Below are positions 27,876 to 37,794 of a stretch of 64,000 nucleotides of DNA, piece by piece. Both the position numbers and the translations under genes were made by a program. Each line of letters starts with the position of its first letter. Positions within the stretch are counted from its first letter, which is position 1. The DNA is from Methylophilaceae bacterium (GTDB taxonomy: Bacteria > Pseudomonadota > Gammaproteobacteria > Burkholderiales > Methylophilaceae): the NCBI GenBank assembly GCA_027488395.1, contig JAIYBT010000010.1, positions 124,001 to 188,000 on the forward strand, read 5' to 3'. The notes beneath the pieces were generated by a model. That model was not told where the DNA came from and made no database searches. It saw nothing but the letters and a program-made list of their open reading frames with translations.

Positions 27876-28946
27876 TTACATTGCAGCCACGATTTGGTCA
27901 CCCATTTCAGAGCATGATACGCGGGTGGTGCCTGCTTCATAGATATCGCCAGTGCGATAGCCTGCGGCCAGCACTTTTTTCACTGCGTTTTCAATGCGGT
28001 TGGCAGCCGCCTCGTTGTCGAAACTATAACGCAACATCATGGCGGCTGATAATATCGTCGCAATAGGGTTGGCTAAGTTTTTGCCAGCAATATCAGGCGC
28101 AGAGCCATGTGATGGCTCGTATAAGCCTTTTTTGCTTTCATTGAGCGAGGCTGAGGCCAACATCCCTATCGAACCGGTCAACATGGAGGCTTCGTCCGAT
28201 AAAATATCGCCAAAAATATTGCCAGTAACCATCACGTCAAACTGTTTTGGGTTGCGGATTAGTTGCATGGCCGCGTTATCCACATACATATGGCTGAGCT
28301 CTACTTCTGGGTAAGCTTTAGCCACATCAATCACAATTTCTTTCCAAAACTCGGTGGTTTCCAGCACGTTGGCTTTATCCACTGAGCACAATTTTTTTCC
28401 GCGTTTCATGGCAATGTCAAAGGCCACATGTGCAATGCGACGCACTTCTGACTCTTTATACACCATGGTATTAAAGCCTTCGCGCTCACCTTCGTCATTC
28501 ACGCGCATGCCACGGGGTTGACCAAAATACACATCGCCTGTCAGCTCACGCACAATCATAATGTCTAAGCCTGCAACCACTTCTGGTTTTAGGGTTGAGG
28601 CATTGGCTAACTCAGGAAACAACGTCGCTGGACGCAAGTTAGCAAATAAGCCTAAATCTTTACGAATCGCCAACAAACCGCGCTCTGGGCGCAACGGACG
28701 GTCTAGGTTATCGTATTGCGGGCCGCCAACGGCGCCTAACAACACTGCATCTGCCGCACGGCAAATGTTTTGCGTAAATTCTGGGTATGGATGACCATAC
28801 TGATCATAGGCTTGGCCACCTAAAGGCGCCTCGGTAAAGCGCATGGTCAAGCCTTCTTGGTGCAATACATCTAATACGCGCAACGCTTGTTTAATGATTT
28901 CTGGGCCGATGCCATCACCGGGTAATACCGCAATATTCAATGCCAT
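27876..28946 (-). CDS. leuB: 3-isopropylmalate dehydrogenase
   Basis: Oxidative decarboxylation of 3-isopropylmalate in leucine synthesis. The family enzyme also acts on methylmalate when citramalate synthase feeds it. The 356 residues show [15 protein letters not shown] at the start, [14 protein letters not shown] in the substrate loop, and [28 protein letters not shown] near 245, with catalytic Lys and Asp residues preserved. It follows leuD after about 100 bases. Confidence 0.97.
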   Translation of the reverse strand: MALNIAVLPGDGIGPEIIKQALRVLDVLHQEGLTMRFTEAPLGGQAYDQYGHPYPEFTQNICRAADAVLLGAVGGPQYDNLDRPLRPERGLLAIRKDLGLFANLRPATLFPELANASTLKPEVVAGLDIMIVRELTGDVYFGQPRGMRVNDEGEREGFNTMVYKESEVRRIAHVAFDIAMKRGKKLCSVDKANVLETTEFWKEIVIDVAKAYPEVELSHMYVDNAAMQLIRNPKQFDVMVTGNIFGDILSDEASMLTGSIGMLASASLNESKKGLYEPSHGSAPDIAGKNLANPIATILSAAMMLRYSFDNEAAANRIENAVKKVLAAGYRTGDIYEAGTTRVSCSEMGDQIVAAM

Positions 28947-29048
28947 GAGTTTTCCTAATGTATTAATTTAATCGAGTCGCAAAAATAACTGTTGCACAGC
29001 TTGCTAAACAAATTGTTTAAGCGCGCACTTTGCCGTGCCAGCTTTAAT

Positions 29049-29687
29049 TTATGCAAATAACCAAGGTTGTGCCGATTTGTGTTTTGCTTCAAACGCTTTG
29101 ATTTTGTCTGCATGCAACAAGGTCAAGCCGATTTCATCCAACCCATTTAATAAGTTATGTTTTGAGGTGGGGTGAATATCAAAACTAAAGGTTTCACCTG
29201 AGGGCAAAGTCACCGTTTGTGACGGTAAATCTACTTGTAAGGTGTAGCCCACATTGGCCTCGCACGCTTTAAACAGTTGATCCACCATGGCGTGACTGGC
29301 CACAATCGGCAACATGCCGTTTTTATAGCAGTTATTAAAGAAAATATCGGCGTAGCTAGGCGCAATAATCACGCGAAAGCCGTAATCTTCAATCGCCCAA
29401 GGCGCATGCTCACGGCTAGAGCCGCAACCAAAGTTTTCGCGCGCTAACATGATTTGTGCGCCCTGATAGCGGGGTTGATTCAATACAAAATCGGTATTCA
29501 GCGGACGATGGGTGCAATCCATGCCCGGCTCGCCGTGGTCTTTGTAACGCCATTCATCAAACAAATACGGCCCAAAGCCTGAGCGTTTAATACTTTTTAA
29601 AAATTGCTTAGGAATAATGGCGTCCGTATCAATATTGGCACGGTCTATCGGACAAGCTAAGCCGGTTAATTGGGTAAATGCTTTCAT
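29049..29687 (-). CDS. leuD: 3-isopropylmalate dehydratase small subunit
   Basis: Partner of LeuC in isomerising isopropylmalate. The 212 residues begin [28 protein letters not shown]. They include [21 protein letters not shown], the substrate-recognition stretch of the swivelling domain. It starts 12 bases after the leuC stop, in a leuCDB run. Confidence 0.97.
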   Translation of the reverse strand: MKAFTQLTGLACPIDRANIDTDAIIPKQFLKSIKRSGFGPYLFDEWRYKDHGEPGMDCTHRPLNTDFVLNQPRYQGAQIMLARENFGCGSSREHAPWAIEDYGFRVIIAPSYADIFFNNCYKNGMLPIVASHAMVDQLFKACEANVGYTLQVDLPSQTVTLPSGETFSFDIHPTSKHNLLNGLDEIGLTLLHADKIKAFEAKHKSAQPWLFA

Positions 29688-29699
29688 GTTGGATTCCTT

Positions 29700-31106
29700 T
29701 TACAAACTGCGCACGTCAACAAAATGACCCGCAATGGCTGCCGCAACCGCCATCGCAGGGCTGACCAAGTGCGTGCGTCCGCCTTGACCCTGACGGCCTT
29801 CAAAGTTACGGTTTGAGGTCGAGGCACAACGCTCGCCGGGGCTGAGACGGTCTGCGTTCATCGCTAAACACATGCTGCAACCGGGTTCACGCCACTCAAA
29901 GCCTGCCTCAATAAAAATTTTGTCTAGGCCTTCTTCTTCGGCCATGCGTTTCACTTGGCCTGAGCCTGGCACCACCATGGCAAGTTGAATTGAATCTGCC
30001 ACTTTTTTACCTTTAGCCACCACCGCAGCCGCACGTAAATCTTCAATGCGGCTATTGGTGCAAGAGCCGATAAACACTTTATCCAGCTTAATTTGTTCAA
30101 TTGGCGTATTTGCAGTTAAGCCCATGTATTTCAGCGCGTTTTCAATGCTGGTGCGCTTAGTCGCATCTTGCTCTAATGCTGGGTCTGGCACCAAGCCATT
30201 GACAGGCAGCACTTGCTCAGGCGAAGTGCCCCAGGTGACTTGCGGTGCAATGTCTGCGCCGTTTAATACCACCACGCTATCAAACACTGCATCAGCATCG
30301 CTGGCTAAGGTGTTCCAATAGGCGACGGCTTTATCCCACTCGGCTGGTTTTGGTGCATATTGGCGGCCTTTTAAATAAGCGGCAGTTTTTTCATCCGGTG
30401 CAATAATGCCTGCACGAGCACCCGCTTCAATCGCCATGTTACAGATGGTCATGCGACCTTCCATGCTTAAATCACGAATCACTTCGCCACCAAACTCAAT
30501 CGCAAAGCCATTGCCGCCAGCGGTGCCGATTTTACCGATCACGGCTAACGCCACATCTTTAGCGGTTACGCCAACGCCCAACTTACCATCGACACGCACC
30601 AACATGCGCTTAGATTTTTTAGCAATTAACGTTTGTGTCGCCAACACATGCTCAACTTCAGAGGTGCCAATGCCGTGCGCCAATGCGCCAAATGCACCGT
30701 GGGTTGAAGTATGGCTATCACCACACACCACGGTCATACCTGGCAAGGTGGTGCCATTTTCTGGCCCAATCACGTGAATAATGCCTTGATTCGCATGTTT
30801 AAATGGAAAATACACCAAAGCACCCGTCTCTTTGATATTGCTATCGAGGGTTTCTACCTGTAGGCGTGAAATCGGATCTTCAATGCCTTTAGCCCAATCT
30901 TTGGTGGGGGTATTATGGTCTGGGTTAGCAACGATGGTATCCGCGCGCCAAGGTTTGCGATTGGCTAAACGCAAGCCTTCAAACGCTTGCGGGCTGGTCA
31001 CTTCGTGCACCAAATGTCTGTCAATGTAAATTAAACAGGTGCCGTCTGCGTCTTCATGCGCCAAATGCGAATCCCATAATTTATCGTAAAGCGTTTTTCC
31101 CGCCAT
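29700..31106 (-). CDS. leuC: 3-isopropylmalate dehydratase large subunit
   Basis: Aconitase-family [4Fe-4S] subunit. The 468 residues show [44 protein letters not shown] with one cluster cysteine, and [11 protein letters not shown] with the other two. Length matches the family. It is the first gene of leuCDB. The 250 bases upstream are AT-rich and shared with a divergent regulator gene. A 27-codon frame there ends over the leuC ribosome site but is not a convincing leucine attenuator. AAGGAG lies just before the ATG. Confidence 0.97.
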   Translation of the reverse strand: MAGKTLYDKLWDSHLAHEDADGTCLIYIDRHLVHEVTSPQAFEGLRLANRKPWRADTIVANPDHNTPTKDWAKGIEDPISRLQVETLDSNIKETGALVYFPFKHANQGIIHVIGPENGTTLPGMTVVCGDSHTSTHGAFGALAHGIGTSEVEHVLATQTLIAKKSKRMLVRVDGKLGVGVTAKDVALAVIGKIGTAGGNGFAIEFGGEVIRDLSMEGRMTICNMAIEAGARAGIIAPDEKTAAYLKGRQYAPKPAEWDKAVAYWNTLASDADAVFDSVVVLNGADIAPQVTWGTSPEQVLPVNGLVPDPALEQDATKRTSIENALKYMGLTANTPIEQIKLDKVFIGSCTNSRIEDLRAAAVVAKGKKVADSIQLAMVVPGSGQVKRMAEEEGLDKIFIEAGFEWREPGCSMCLAMNADRLSPGERCASTSNRNFEGRQGQGGRTHLVSPAMAVAAAIAGHFVDVRSL

Positions 31107-31357
31107 GAAAGCTCCTTAGATGGTTGCTAATTCAAACAAAGCGCAAGCATAGCTAAGTTTGAATACCCTGACAATAATATAAGTTATACTAGTACTCATA
31201 GTAACAGCTAACTAAAATTAACCACATAAAACCGCGCAACAAAACACGCTGATTAACACATGCAGTGATCGTGAACGATGAAAAACAATGCCCGCTTAAG
31301 TCTATGGCTTAGGCTCCCATTGTAACGTTCTAGCTAAAATTAACTGCGGGCCTACTT

Positions 31358-32146
31358 ATGGATAACAAACGCAAAGAACTCGGTGAATTTTTATCAGCCA
31401 TGCGACAACGTGGTGTGCCCGAAGCCTACGGCTTTCCCGCGGGTAAACGTAGACGCACCCTAGGCCTGCGCCGCGAAGAAGTCGCCCAACTCGCAAGCAT
31501 CAGCGCTACTTGGTACACCTGGATCGAGCAAGGCCGCGAAGTCAATGTTTCTGCCGATGCCTTAGAACGCCTTGCCACCGCGCTAAAACTGAGTAAATCT
31601 GAGCGCACTTATTTGTTTGACATGGCAGATAGACGCGACCCGCAAGCACACATGCTGGAGGCCGATACCGCCCCAGAAACCTTGATGCATATGCTAAACA
31701 GTATTCAAATTCCCGCTTACATTCTAGGCCGCACGTGGGATGTCCTGGCTTGGAATGAGCCGGCAAGTACCTTGTTTTTAGACTGGCTAAATAAAACAGA
31801 AGCGAACACCCGCCCTAACCTGCTACGCTTTGTGTTTTTGCACACCAACGCCAAACAATTTGTGGTGGATTGGGAGCTACGCGCCAGGCGTTTGGTCGCC
31901 GAATTTAGAGCCGATTGTCGTAGCCGATTAGAAGAAGCCGAACTCAAACGCTTGGTCAACGAACTCTCTCAAGCCAGCGCCGACTTTGAACGCTTTTGGA
32001 AACAACACGACGTACTAGAACGCCAAGGCGGACAACGCCAATTTAACCACCCCACCCAAGGTTTAATCAGCTACAGCCAAGTCACCTTGAGGCCAGTGGA
32101 ACAAGAACAATTAAAACTCGTGTTGTTGCAACCTGTAACAACCTAA
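31358..32146 (+). CDS. XRE-type regulator with MmyB-like C-terminal domain
   Basis: Predicted DNA-binding regulator. In 262 residues the N-terminal helix-turn-helix is near 28-90 (LGLRREEVAQLASISATWYTWIEQGRE). The C-terminal half carries an MmyB-like ligand domain (IPAYILGRTWDVLAWNEPASTLF, then WELRARRLVAEFRADC), known from the group of actinobacterial and proteobacterial regulators that often control an adjacent oxidoreductase. No oxidoreductase is adjacent here; the neighbours are divergent leuC and a broken tolC gene. A direct repeat of TAGCTAAAATTAAC-like sequence in the shared intergenic region could be an operator. The target is unknown. Confidence 0.8.
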   Translation: MDNKRKELGEFLSAMRQRGVPEAYGFPAGKRRRTLGLRREEVAQLASISATWYTWIEQGREVNVSADALERLATALKLSKSERTYLFDMADRRDPQAHMLEADTAPETLMHMLNSIQIPAYILGRTWDVLAWNEPASTLFLDWLNKTEANTRPNLLRFVFLHTNAKQFVVDWELRARRLVAEFRADCRSRLEEAELKRLVNELSQASADFERFWKQHDVLERQGGQRQFNHPTQGLISYSQVTLRPVEQEQLKLVLLQPVTT

Positions 32147-32290
32147 TACATTTTGCTCAAAGCGAATAATTACTTTAATAAGATCTAAATTAGAAAGCAG
32201 ATGAAAGCGCCAAATATCCATGATGATTCATATTTCATCACCCAAACATTGATATTAAAGCGTTCTTTACAAAAATCCGCCCAAGTAAGA

Positions 32291-33379
32291 TTACGCCTGC
32301 TTGTCTAGCCAGCGATCCACTTCATCCAAGTCTTCATCGCTCAATAAACCACAGCTGTATTTAAGCTTAAGTAATCCAAGTAGGTAGTAATAATGTGTTT
32401 GTAACAACTCGCGCTTAGCGTTAAATACTTGTTGCTGTGCATTTAGCACATCGACGTTCGTGCGGATACCGAGTTTAAAGCTCTTAGTTATTGAGATCAG
32501 TTGATTCTGTGCTGAGCGCAAGGATTGTTCGTTAGCGTGGGCTTGGGCAATACTGCTGATAATTTCAAAATAGGCTTGTTGGGTGTCTAACGCAACTTTA
32601 CGACGAGTAGCTTCAATTTCCTCTTTCGCTTTTAAATGTTTAGCAAAAGCCTCTCTGATTTTTGAGCTAACTGCACCGCCTTGATAAATCGGTATTTGCA
32701 ATTGCAAGCCTACTGTGGTGTTAGCTAAATCACTACCAAATCCGTTAATGCCGCCATTGGCGTCGGTCCTAGTGTAATTGGCAACAGCGTCCAGTGTTGG
32801 CAAATGCGCTGCTGTATTGAGTTCAATCGCCTTGTTTGCCATCTCATCAGCCAGTTGCTTGAGTTGAATCGTCAGATTACTTTGTTGGGCCAACTCTAGC
32901 CATTGTTGCTGTGCAGACTGCTTATTGGCGAACATTGCGCCTTTGAAGGCTTCTGGTTGCTCAAGGGGAATGTCAGCTTTAATACCGAAAAGCTGGTTCG
33001 GCAAATGACCTGTCAACAACTTAAGCGCTTGTTTTTTATTATCAATTTCGATGTTGATGACAATTGCTTGTGATAACACCACATCAAATTTGGCCTGCGC
33101 TTCGTCTACATCGGTAATGGTTGAAACGCCGTTTTTAAAATTGGCTTGGGCCAAGGCTAGTTGACGCTCAATCGCTTGTTTTTGTGCCTGATTCAGCACC
33201 AGTTTGTCTTGTGCCAACAGGACATCAAAGTAAGCTTGCGCGGCTTTTAGTAGCAACTCCTGATGGGCTTGTGCCAATTGCAAATCGGCCTCATTCACTT
33301 CTAATTGCGCGACCTGATTTTGCACCAGATTTTGTTTACGAAATAGCGGTTGATTGATATTGGTACGGCCTGAGAATAC
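32291..33379 (-). pseudogene. 5'-truncated TolC-family outer-membrane efflux protein
   Basis: Clear TolC-type sequence with the start missing. The frame reads FSGRTNINQPLFRKQNLVQ upstream of any plausible initiation codon and hits an in-frame stop at 33392-33394. Matching sequence begins around 33379, roughly 100 residues into a normal 430-450-residue protein, so the signal peptide and first helical hairpin are absent. The remaining part shows the expected coiled-coil helices (AAQAYFDVLLAQDKLVLNQA) and a second strand region (GLQLQIPIYQGGA) and then a normal C-terminus. It could start from a GTG at 33325 but would not reach the periplasm. No membrane-fusion or ABC partner is adjacent. It appears to be a deletion remnant. 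Confidence 0.85.
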
Positions 33380-33746
33380 TAGACACTGTCGCTAGTCTAC
33401 AGCCCGCGTAGGGCGGACTCGTTTACAGTCCGCCGTATGTTTTCGTTTGAATATTCAGTCAATCATCATCATTCAAATGGTCGCAAAGGCATGACACCAC
33501 CTCATAATAAATTTTGAGGGGATGTGCTTTTTTATCCATTGCAATCACTCAGCAAATTAATCCTGCGCAACAAGCAACAGTCGCTAAATAAACTTACATT
33601 ATTTAACAAATAATGCAATTAAATTTTCAGCCAATAAAAATAGAAGATAAAGATGGACGTAGGAATACTTGCAAGGCTAGCGCTTGCAAGTTTATTGGGG
33701 GAGATTGAAATTTTTGGGGTTGGCGCCAAAGCGCCGGTAGGCCGTT
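33380..33746. other. non-coding palindrome-rich stretch upstream of the tolC remnant
   Basis: No gene is visible. It holds three inverted repeats: GGCGGACT/AGTCCGCC at 33412-33434 (eight pairs, seven-base loop), ACTTGCAAG/CTTGCAAGT at 33667-33691 (nine pairs) and GGCGC/GCGCC at 33722-33735. The second lies 56 bases after the cimA stop and may act as a transcript end, but it lacks a T run. The region begins exactly where tolC similarity stops, so it marks a rearrangement junction. No transposase or flanking duplication is visible. Confidence 0.6.
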
Positions 33747-35333
33747 TTAAACGGATTTCACTTGCAAATCGGTGAGCAGTTTTACTTCTAGCGCATCTTT
33801 TAAGGCTAACCACGAGGCTTCAATAATGTCACTGGATACGCCTATGGTGGTCCAGCTTTGTTGTTGGTCGGTGGATTCGATAATAACGCGCACTTTGGCG
33901 GCGGTAGCTTGGCTGCTGTCTAGCACACGGACTTTGTAATCGACTAATTTAATCTCGTTAATGGCGGGATAACAGTCGGTCAAGGCTTTGCGCATGGCTT
34001 TGTCGAGGGCGTTGACGGGGCCATCGCCTTGCGCGGTAGCGGTGGCATCTTTGCCGTTGACGTTGACATGGATGGTGGCAGAGGAGTTGAGGCCATCGGC
34101 TGAGGGCTCAAAAATGCTGACGTTGTATTGTTTGAGGCTAAAAAACGGCTCAAATTTGCCTAGCAGTTTGTGCATGAGTAAATCAAATGAGCTCTCGGCG
34201 CCTTCAAATTGGTAGCCGTCGTGCTCTAGGGCTTTGAGTTGCTCTAACACGCGAATGGTGTCGGCGGAATCTTTAGTGAGGCTGGGCTCAATTTGTTGTA
34301 ATTTTTTGAGTAACGCCCCGCGCCCTGCTACTTCAGAGACCAAAATATGGCGCTCGTTACCCACTTGGCTTGGGTTGATATGCTCATATGAAATTGGGTT
34401 TTTATTGACGGCATCAATATGCATGCCGCCTTTGTGGGCAAACGCATCGTGGCCAACATAGGGGGCTTTTTCGTTAAACGGCATATTGGCGATTTCACTC
34501 ACAAAACGCGCGGCTGCTGCGAGTGTGGTCATATGCTGTGCTGGAATACAGTCGACCCCAAGCTTTAATTGCACGTTAGGGATAATGGAGACTAAATTGG
34601 CATTGCCACAACGCTCGCCAATACCGTTCATGGTGCCTTGCACTTGGGTGGCACCGGCTTGTACGGCGGCCACTGAGTTTGCAACTGCCATCTCACAATC
34701 GTTATGGCAGTGAATACCAATTTGCGTGTGAGGAAACTGTGCGACGGCACGTTGGGTAATCTCAAAAATTTCATTCGGAAAGGTGCCGCCATTGGTATCA
34801 CACAAGGCCAGTACATCGGCCCCAGCGTTTGCCGCGGCAGTGAGCGTGGCAAACGCGTATTCAGGATTGGCTTTATACCCATCAAAAAAATGCTCAGCGT
34901 CAAAAGTGACTTCTTTGCCTTGTGCTTTTAAATAAGCAATGGTGTCGCCAATCATGGCGAGATTTTCTTCGAGTGTGGTGCGCAAAATATCGGTGACTTG
35001 GTAATCCCAACTTTTGCCAAATATCGCGACCGCTTGGGTATTGGCACTGAGCAAAGATTGGATATTTTTATCCTCTTCCACCGCAATGCCAATGCGCCGT
35101 GTACTGCCAAAAGCAATGATTTTTGCGTGCTGTAAGGTGAGCTCGCCAACACGCTCAAAAAATGCCAAATCTTTTGGGTTAGAGCCGGGGTTGCCCGCTT
35201 CGATATAGCCTATGCCCAATTCATCCAGCTTTTTAACGATTTTAAGTTTATCTTCAACCGAAAATGAAACGCCTTGCGCTTGCGCGCCGTCTCTCAGTGT
35301 CGAATCGTAAGCGATGACTTGTTTTTGTAGCAT
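33747..35333 (-). CDS. cimA: (R)-citramalate synthase CimA
   Basis: Condenses pyruvate with acetyl-CoA to citramalate, the threonine-independent entry to isoleucine. The 528-residue protein has the LeuA-like TIM barrel (IAYDSTLRDGAQAQGVSFSVEDK, then GIHCHNDCEMAVANSVAAV and GTMNGIGERCGNANL). A C-terminal regulatory domain near 400-520 includes ATIHVNVNGKDATATAQGDGPVNALDKAMR. The length and the GAQ after the RD motif favour CimA over LeuA, which usually reads RDGEQ. Downstream enzymes LeuCD and LeuB are encoded 3-6 kb away in the same window. Confidence 0.9.
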   Translation of the reverse strand: MLQKQVIAYDSTLRDGAQAQGVSFSVEDKLKIVKKLDELGIGYIEAGNPGSNPKDLAFFERVGELTLQHAKIIAFGSTRRIGIAVEEDKNIQSLLSANTQAVAIFGKSWDYQVTDILRTTLEENLAMIGDTIAYLKAQGKEVTFDAEHFFDGYKANPEYAFATLTAAANAGADVLALCDTNGGTFPNEIFEITQRAVAQFPHTQIGIHCHNDCEMAVANSVAAVQAGATQVQGTMNGIGERCGNANLVSIIPNVQLKLGVDCIPAQHMTTLAAAARFVSEIANMPFNEKAPYVGHDAFAHKGGMHIDAVNKNPISYEHINPSQVGNERHILVSEVAGRGALLKKLQQIEPSLTKDSADTIRVLEQLKALEHDGYQFEGAESSFDLLMHKLLGKFEPFFSLKQYNVSIFEPSADGLNSSATIHVNVNGKDATATAQGDGPVNALDKAMRKALTDCYPAINEIKLVDYKVRVLDSSQATAAKVRVIIESTDQQQSWTTIGVSSDIIEASWLALKDALEVKLLTDLQVKSV

Positions 35334-35444
35334 GTTTAAGCGGGTTTTTCTTTCAACTTTATGCGGTTAGTCTCGCAAATACGGGCAGCCAATTTTTAAA
35401 GTAATACAACTGTTGCCCTACTTGCGCGAGGATAACGGCCATGG

Positions 35445-36668
35445 TTATTTTTTACGGTTTTTTAAATTGGCGGCAATACGCATTCTCAGCGCATTGAGCT
35501 TAATAAAACCAGCAGCATCTTTTTGGTCATAAGCGCCTTTGTCGTCTTCAAAGGTTGCGATAGTGGAATCAAACAGTGAATCGGTGTTGCTATCGCGCCC
35601 TACAACAATCACATTGCCTTTGTACAGTTTGACCCGCACCCAACCATTGACGGTGTGTTGCGTGTGGTCGATTAAGGTTTGCAGCGCAATTCGCTCTGGG
35701 CTCCACCAGTAGCCGTTATAAATCATGCTGGCGTAACGTGGCATTAAATCGTCTTTTAAGTGCGCGACTTCGCGGTCTAGGGTGATGCTTTCAATGGCGC
35801 GGTGCGCTTTGAGCATGATGGTGCCGCCTGGGGTTTCGTAGCAACCACGTGATTTCATGCCCACATAACGGTTTTCGACTAAATCTAAGCGGCCAATACC
35901 ATGTTTGCCGCCAATGGTATTTAAAAACGCCAGCACTTCATGCGCTTTCATGCGGGTGCCATTAATGCCAACAATGTCACCATTGACGTATTCTAAATCG
36001 AGGTACTCTGGCGTGTCGGGCGCTTTTTCTGGGCTTACTGTCCAGCGCCACATGCTTTCTTCTGCCTCAGCGGCGGGGTCTTCAAGGTGACGGCCCTCGT
36101 AGGAAATATGCAACAAATTGGCATCCATTGAGTATGGGCTACCGCCTTGCTTGTGTTTCATATCGACTGGAATACCGTGTTTTTCGGCATATGCCATCAG
36201 TTTTTCGCGGCTTAACAAATCCCACTCGCGCCAAGGGGCAATGATTTGAATATTTGGGTTGAGGGCATACGCGCCTAATTCAAACCTTACTTGGTCGTTG
36301 CCCTTGCCAGTGGCGCCATGCGAAATGGCGTCTGCTTTGGTGAGGGCGGCAATTTCAATTAATCGCTTGGCAATCAGCGGGCGGGCAATCGAGGTACCTA
36401 ATAAATATTCACCTTCGTACACGGTGTTGGCACGAAACATAGGAAACACAAAGTCGCGCACAAATTCTTCACGCACGTCATCAATAAAAATCTCTTTCAC
36501 GCCAGCGGCTTGCGCTTTTGCACGCGCGGGCTCGAGTTCTTCGCCTTGGCCTAAATCAGCGGTAAACGTGACGACTTCACATTGATAGGTATCCTGTAGC
36601 CATTTTAAAATCACAGAGGTATCGAGACCGCCTGAATAGGCTAATACGGCTTTTTTAATATCGCTCAT
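35445..36668 (-). CDS. argG: argininosuccinate synthase
   Basis: Joins citrulline and aspartate with ATP. The 407 residues begin [20 protein letters not shown], the PP-loop, and include [16 protein letters not shown] and [12 protein letters not shown]-like text ([20 protein letters not shown]). It is last in an argD-argF-argG run, 196 bases after argF. That gap is AT-rich and may hold a separate promoter. Confidence 0.97.
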   Translation of the reverse strand: MSDIKKAVLAYSGGLDTSVILKWLQDTYQCEVVTFTADLGQGEELEPARAKAQAAGVKEIFIDDVREEFVRDFVFPMFRANTVYEGEYLLGTSIARPLIAKRLIEIAALTKADAISHGATGKGNDQVRFELGAYALNPNIQIIAPWREWDLLSREKLMAYAEKHGIPVDMKHKQGGSPYSMDANLLHISYEGRHLEDPAAEAEESMWRWTVSPEKAPDTPEYLDLEYVNGDIVGINGTRMKAHEVLAFLNTIGGKHGIGRLDLVENRYVGMKSRGCYETPGGTIMLKAHRAIESITLDREVAHLKDDLMPRYASMIYNGYWWSPERIALQTLIDHTQHTVNGWVRVKLYKGNVIVVGRDSNTDSLFDSTIATFEDDKGAYDQKDAAGFIKLNALRMRIAANLKNRKK

Positions 36669-36864
36669 TGAATAAATTGTTCCAATTAAAAAGAGGTGTT
36701 GACCACCCTAAAAACAGCCCACGACAAACGCTACAAATAGAGAGTAAAACATCTATATTGGAACGTTTTCTTGCAGGGGCTTGTGATATTGAGTGGCCGA
36801 TTTAAATAAAAAAAATGTTTAAATTTAATAGTCTAGCTATGTTTTTTATTGTAGTTTGTTAGAT

Positions 36865-37779
36865 TTAAAGTTTGCCTAATAGCAAATATTCCATCAAGGC
36901 TTTTTGTACATGCAATCTGTTTTCTGCTTCATCCCACACCACGCTGTGCGGGCCGTCGATCACTTCGGCCGAGACTTCTTCACCGCGGTGGGCAGGCAGA
37001 CAGTGCATAAACAAGGCATCGGCCTTGGCGACTTTCATCATGTCGGCATCCACTTGCCAATCGGCAAAATCTTTGCGGCGCTCTTCGTTTTCGGCTTCAA
37101 AGCCCATGCTGGTCCACACATCGGTGGTGACTAAATCTGCATCACGCGCGGCTTCCATCGGATCGGTAAACGATTCAAAGTGATCGGTGCCGTATAAGTT
37201 TGCGCGCTCAGGCTCAACTTCGTAGCCTGGTGGGGTGGACACATGCACGTTAAAATCGAGCACCTCAGCCGCTTGCAACCACGTATTGCACACATTGTTG
37301 CTGTCACCAATCCATGCCACCGTTTTGCCTTGTATCGAACCACGATGCTCAATAAAAGTAAAAATATCCGCCAAAATTTGGCATGGATGGTATTCGTTGG
37401 TCAGGCCGTTAATCACTGGCACCCGTGAGTTTTGCGCAAAACGCTCGATAATGCTTTGCTCATAGGTGCGAATCATCACCAAATCACTCATGCGCGAAAT
37501 CACTTGCGCCGCATCTTCAACGGGCTCGCCGCGGCCCAATTGCGAGTCACGTGTGTTTAAATAAATCGCCGAGCCGCCCAATTGTTGCATGCCGGCTTCA
37601 AAAGATAAGCGGGTACGGGTACTGGCTTTTTCAAAGATCATCACCAAGGTGCGGTCTTGTAGCGGCCAATATTGTTGGTATTGTTTAAATTGTTGTTTTA
37701 TCCAGGTCGCGCGGTTAAATATATGTTCTATTTCGTCGCGACTAAGATCGTTAAACTGTAAAAAGTGTTTGAGTGACAT
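36865..37779 (-). CDS. argF: ornithine carbamoyltransferase
   Basis: Makes citrulline from ornithine and carbamoyl phosphate. The 304 residues hold FEKASTRTRLSFEAGMQQLGG (carbamoyl phosphate loop), SRMSDLVMIRTYEQ, and the C-terminal FMHCLPAHRGEEVSAEV with the catalytic cysteine. It follows argD by 15 bases, so the two are cotranscribed. Confidence 0.97.
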   Translation of the reverse strand: MSLKHFLQFNDLSRDEIEHIFNRATWIKQQFKQYQQYWPLQDRTLVMIFEKASTRTRLSFEAGMQQLGGSAIYLNTRDSQLGRGEPVEDAAQVISRMSDLVMIRTYEQSIIERFAQNSRVPVINGLTNEYHPCQILADIFTFIEHRGSIQGKTVAWIGDSNNVCNTWLQAAEVLDFNVHVSTPPGYEVEPERANLYGTDHFESFTDPMEAARDADLVTTDVWTSMGFEAENEERRKDFADWQVDADMMKVAKADALFMHCLPAHRGEEVSAEVIDGPHSVVWDEAENRLHVQKALMEYLLLGKL

Positions 37780-37794
37780 GAGGATAACGCGCGA

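Noticed and set aside
31112-31195. 27-codon frame upstream of leuC as a leucine attenuator peptide
   Set aside because: Its few leucine codons are scattered, and no competing hairpin with a T run lies between it and leuC.
32291-33325. Functional short TolC from the GTG at 33325
   Set aside because: It would lack a signal peptide and the first barrel and helix segment, so export and trimer assembly are unlikely.
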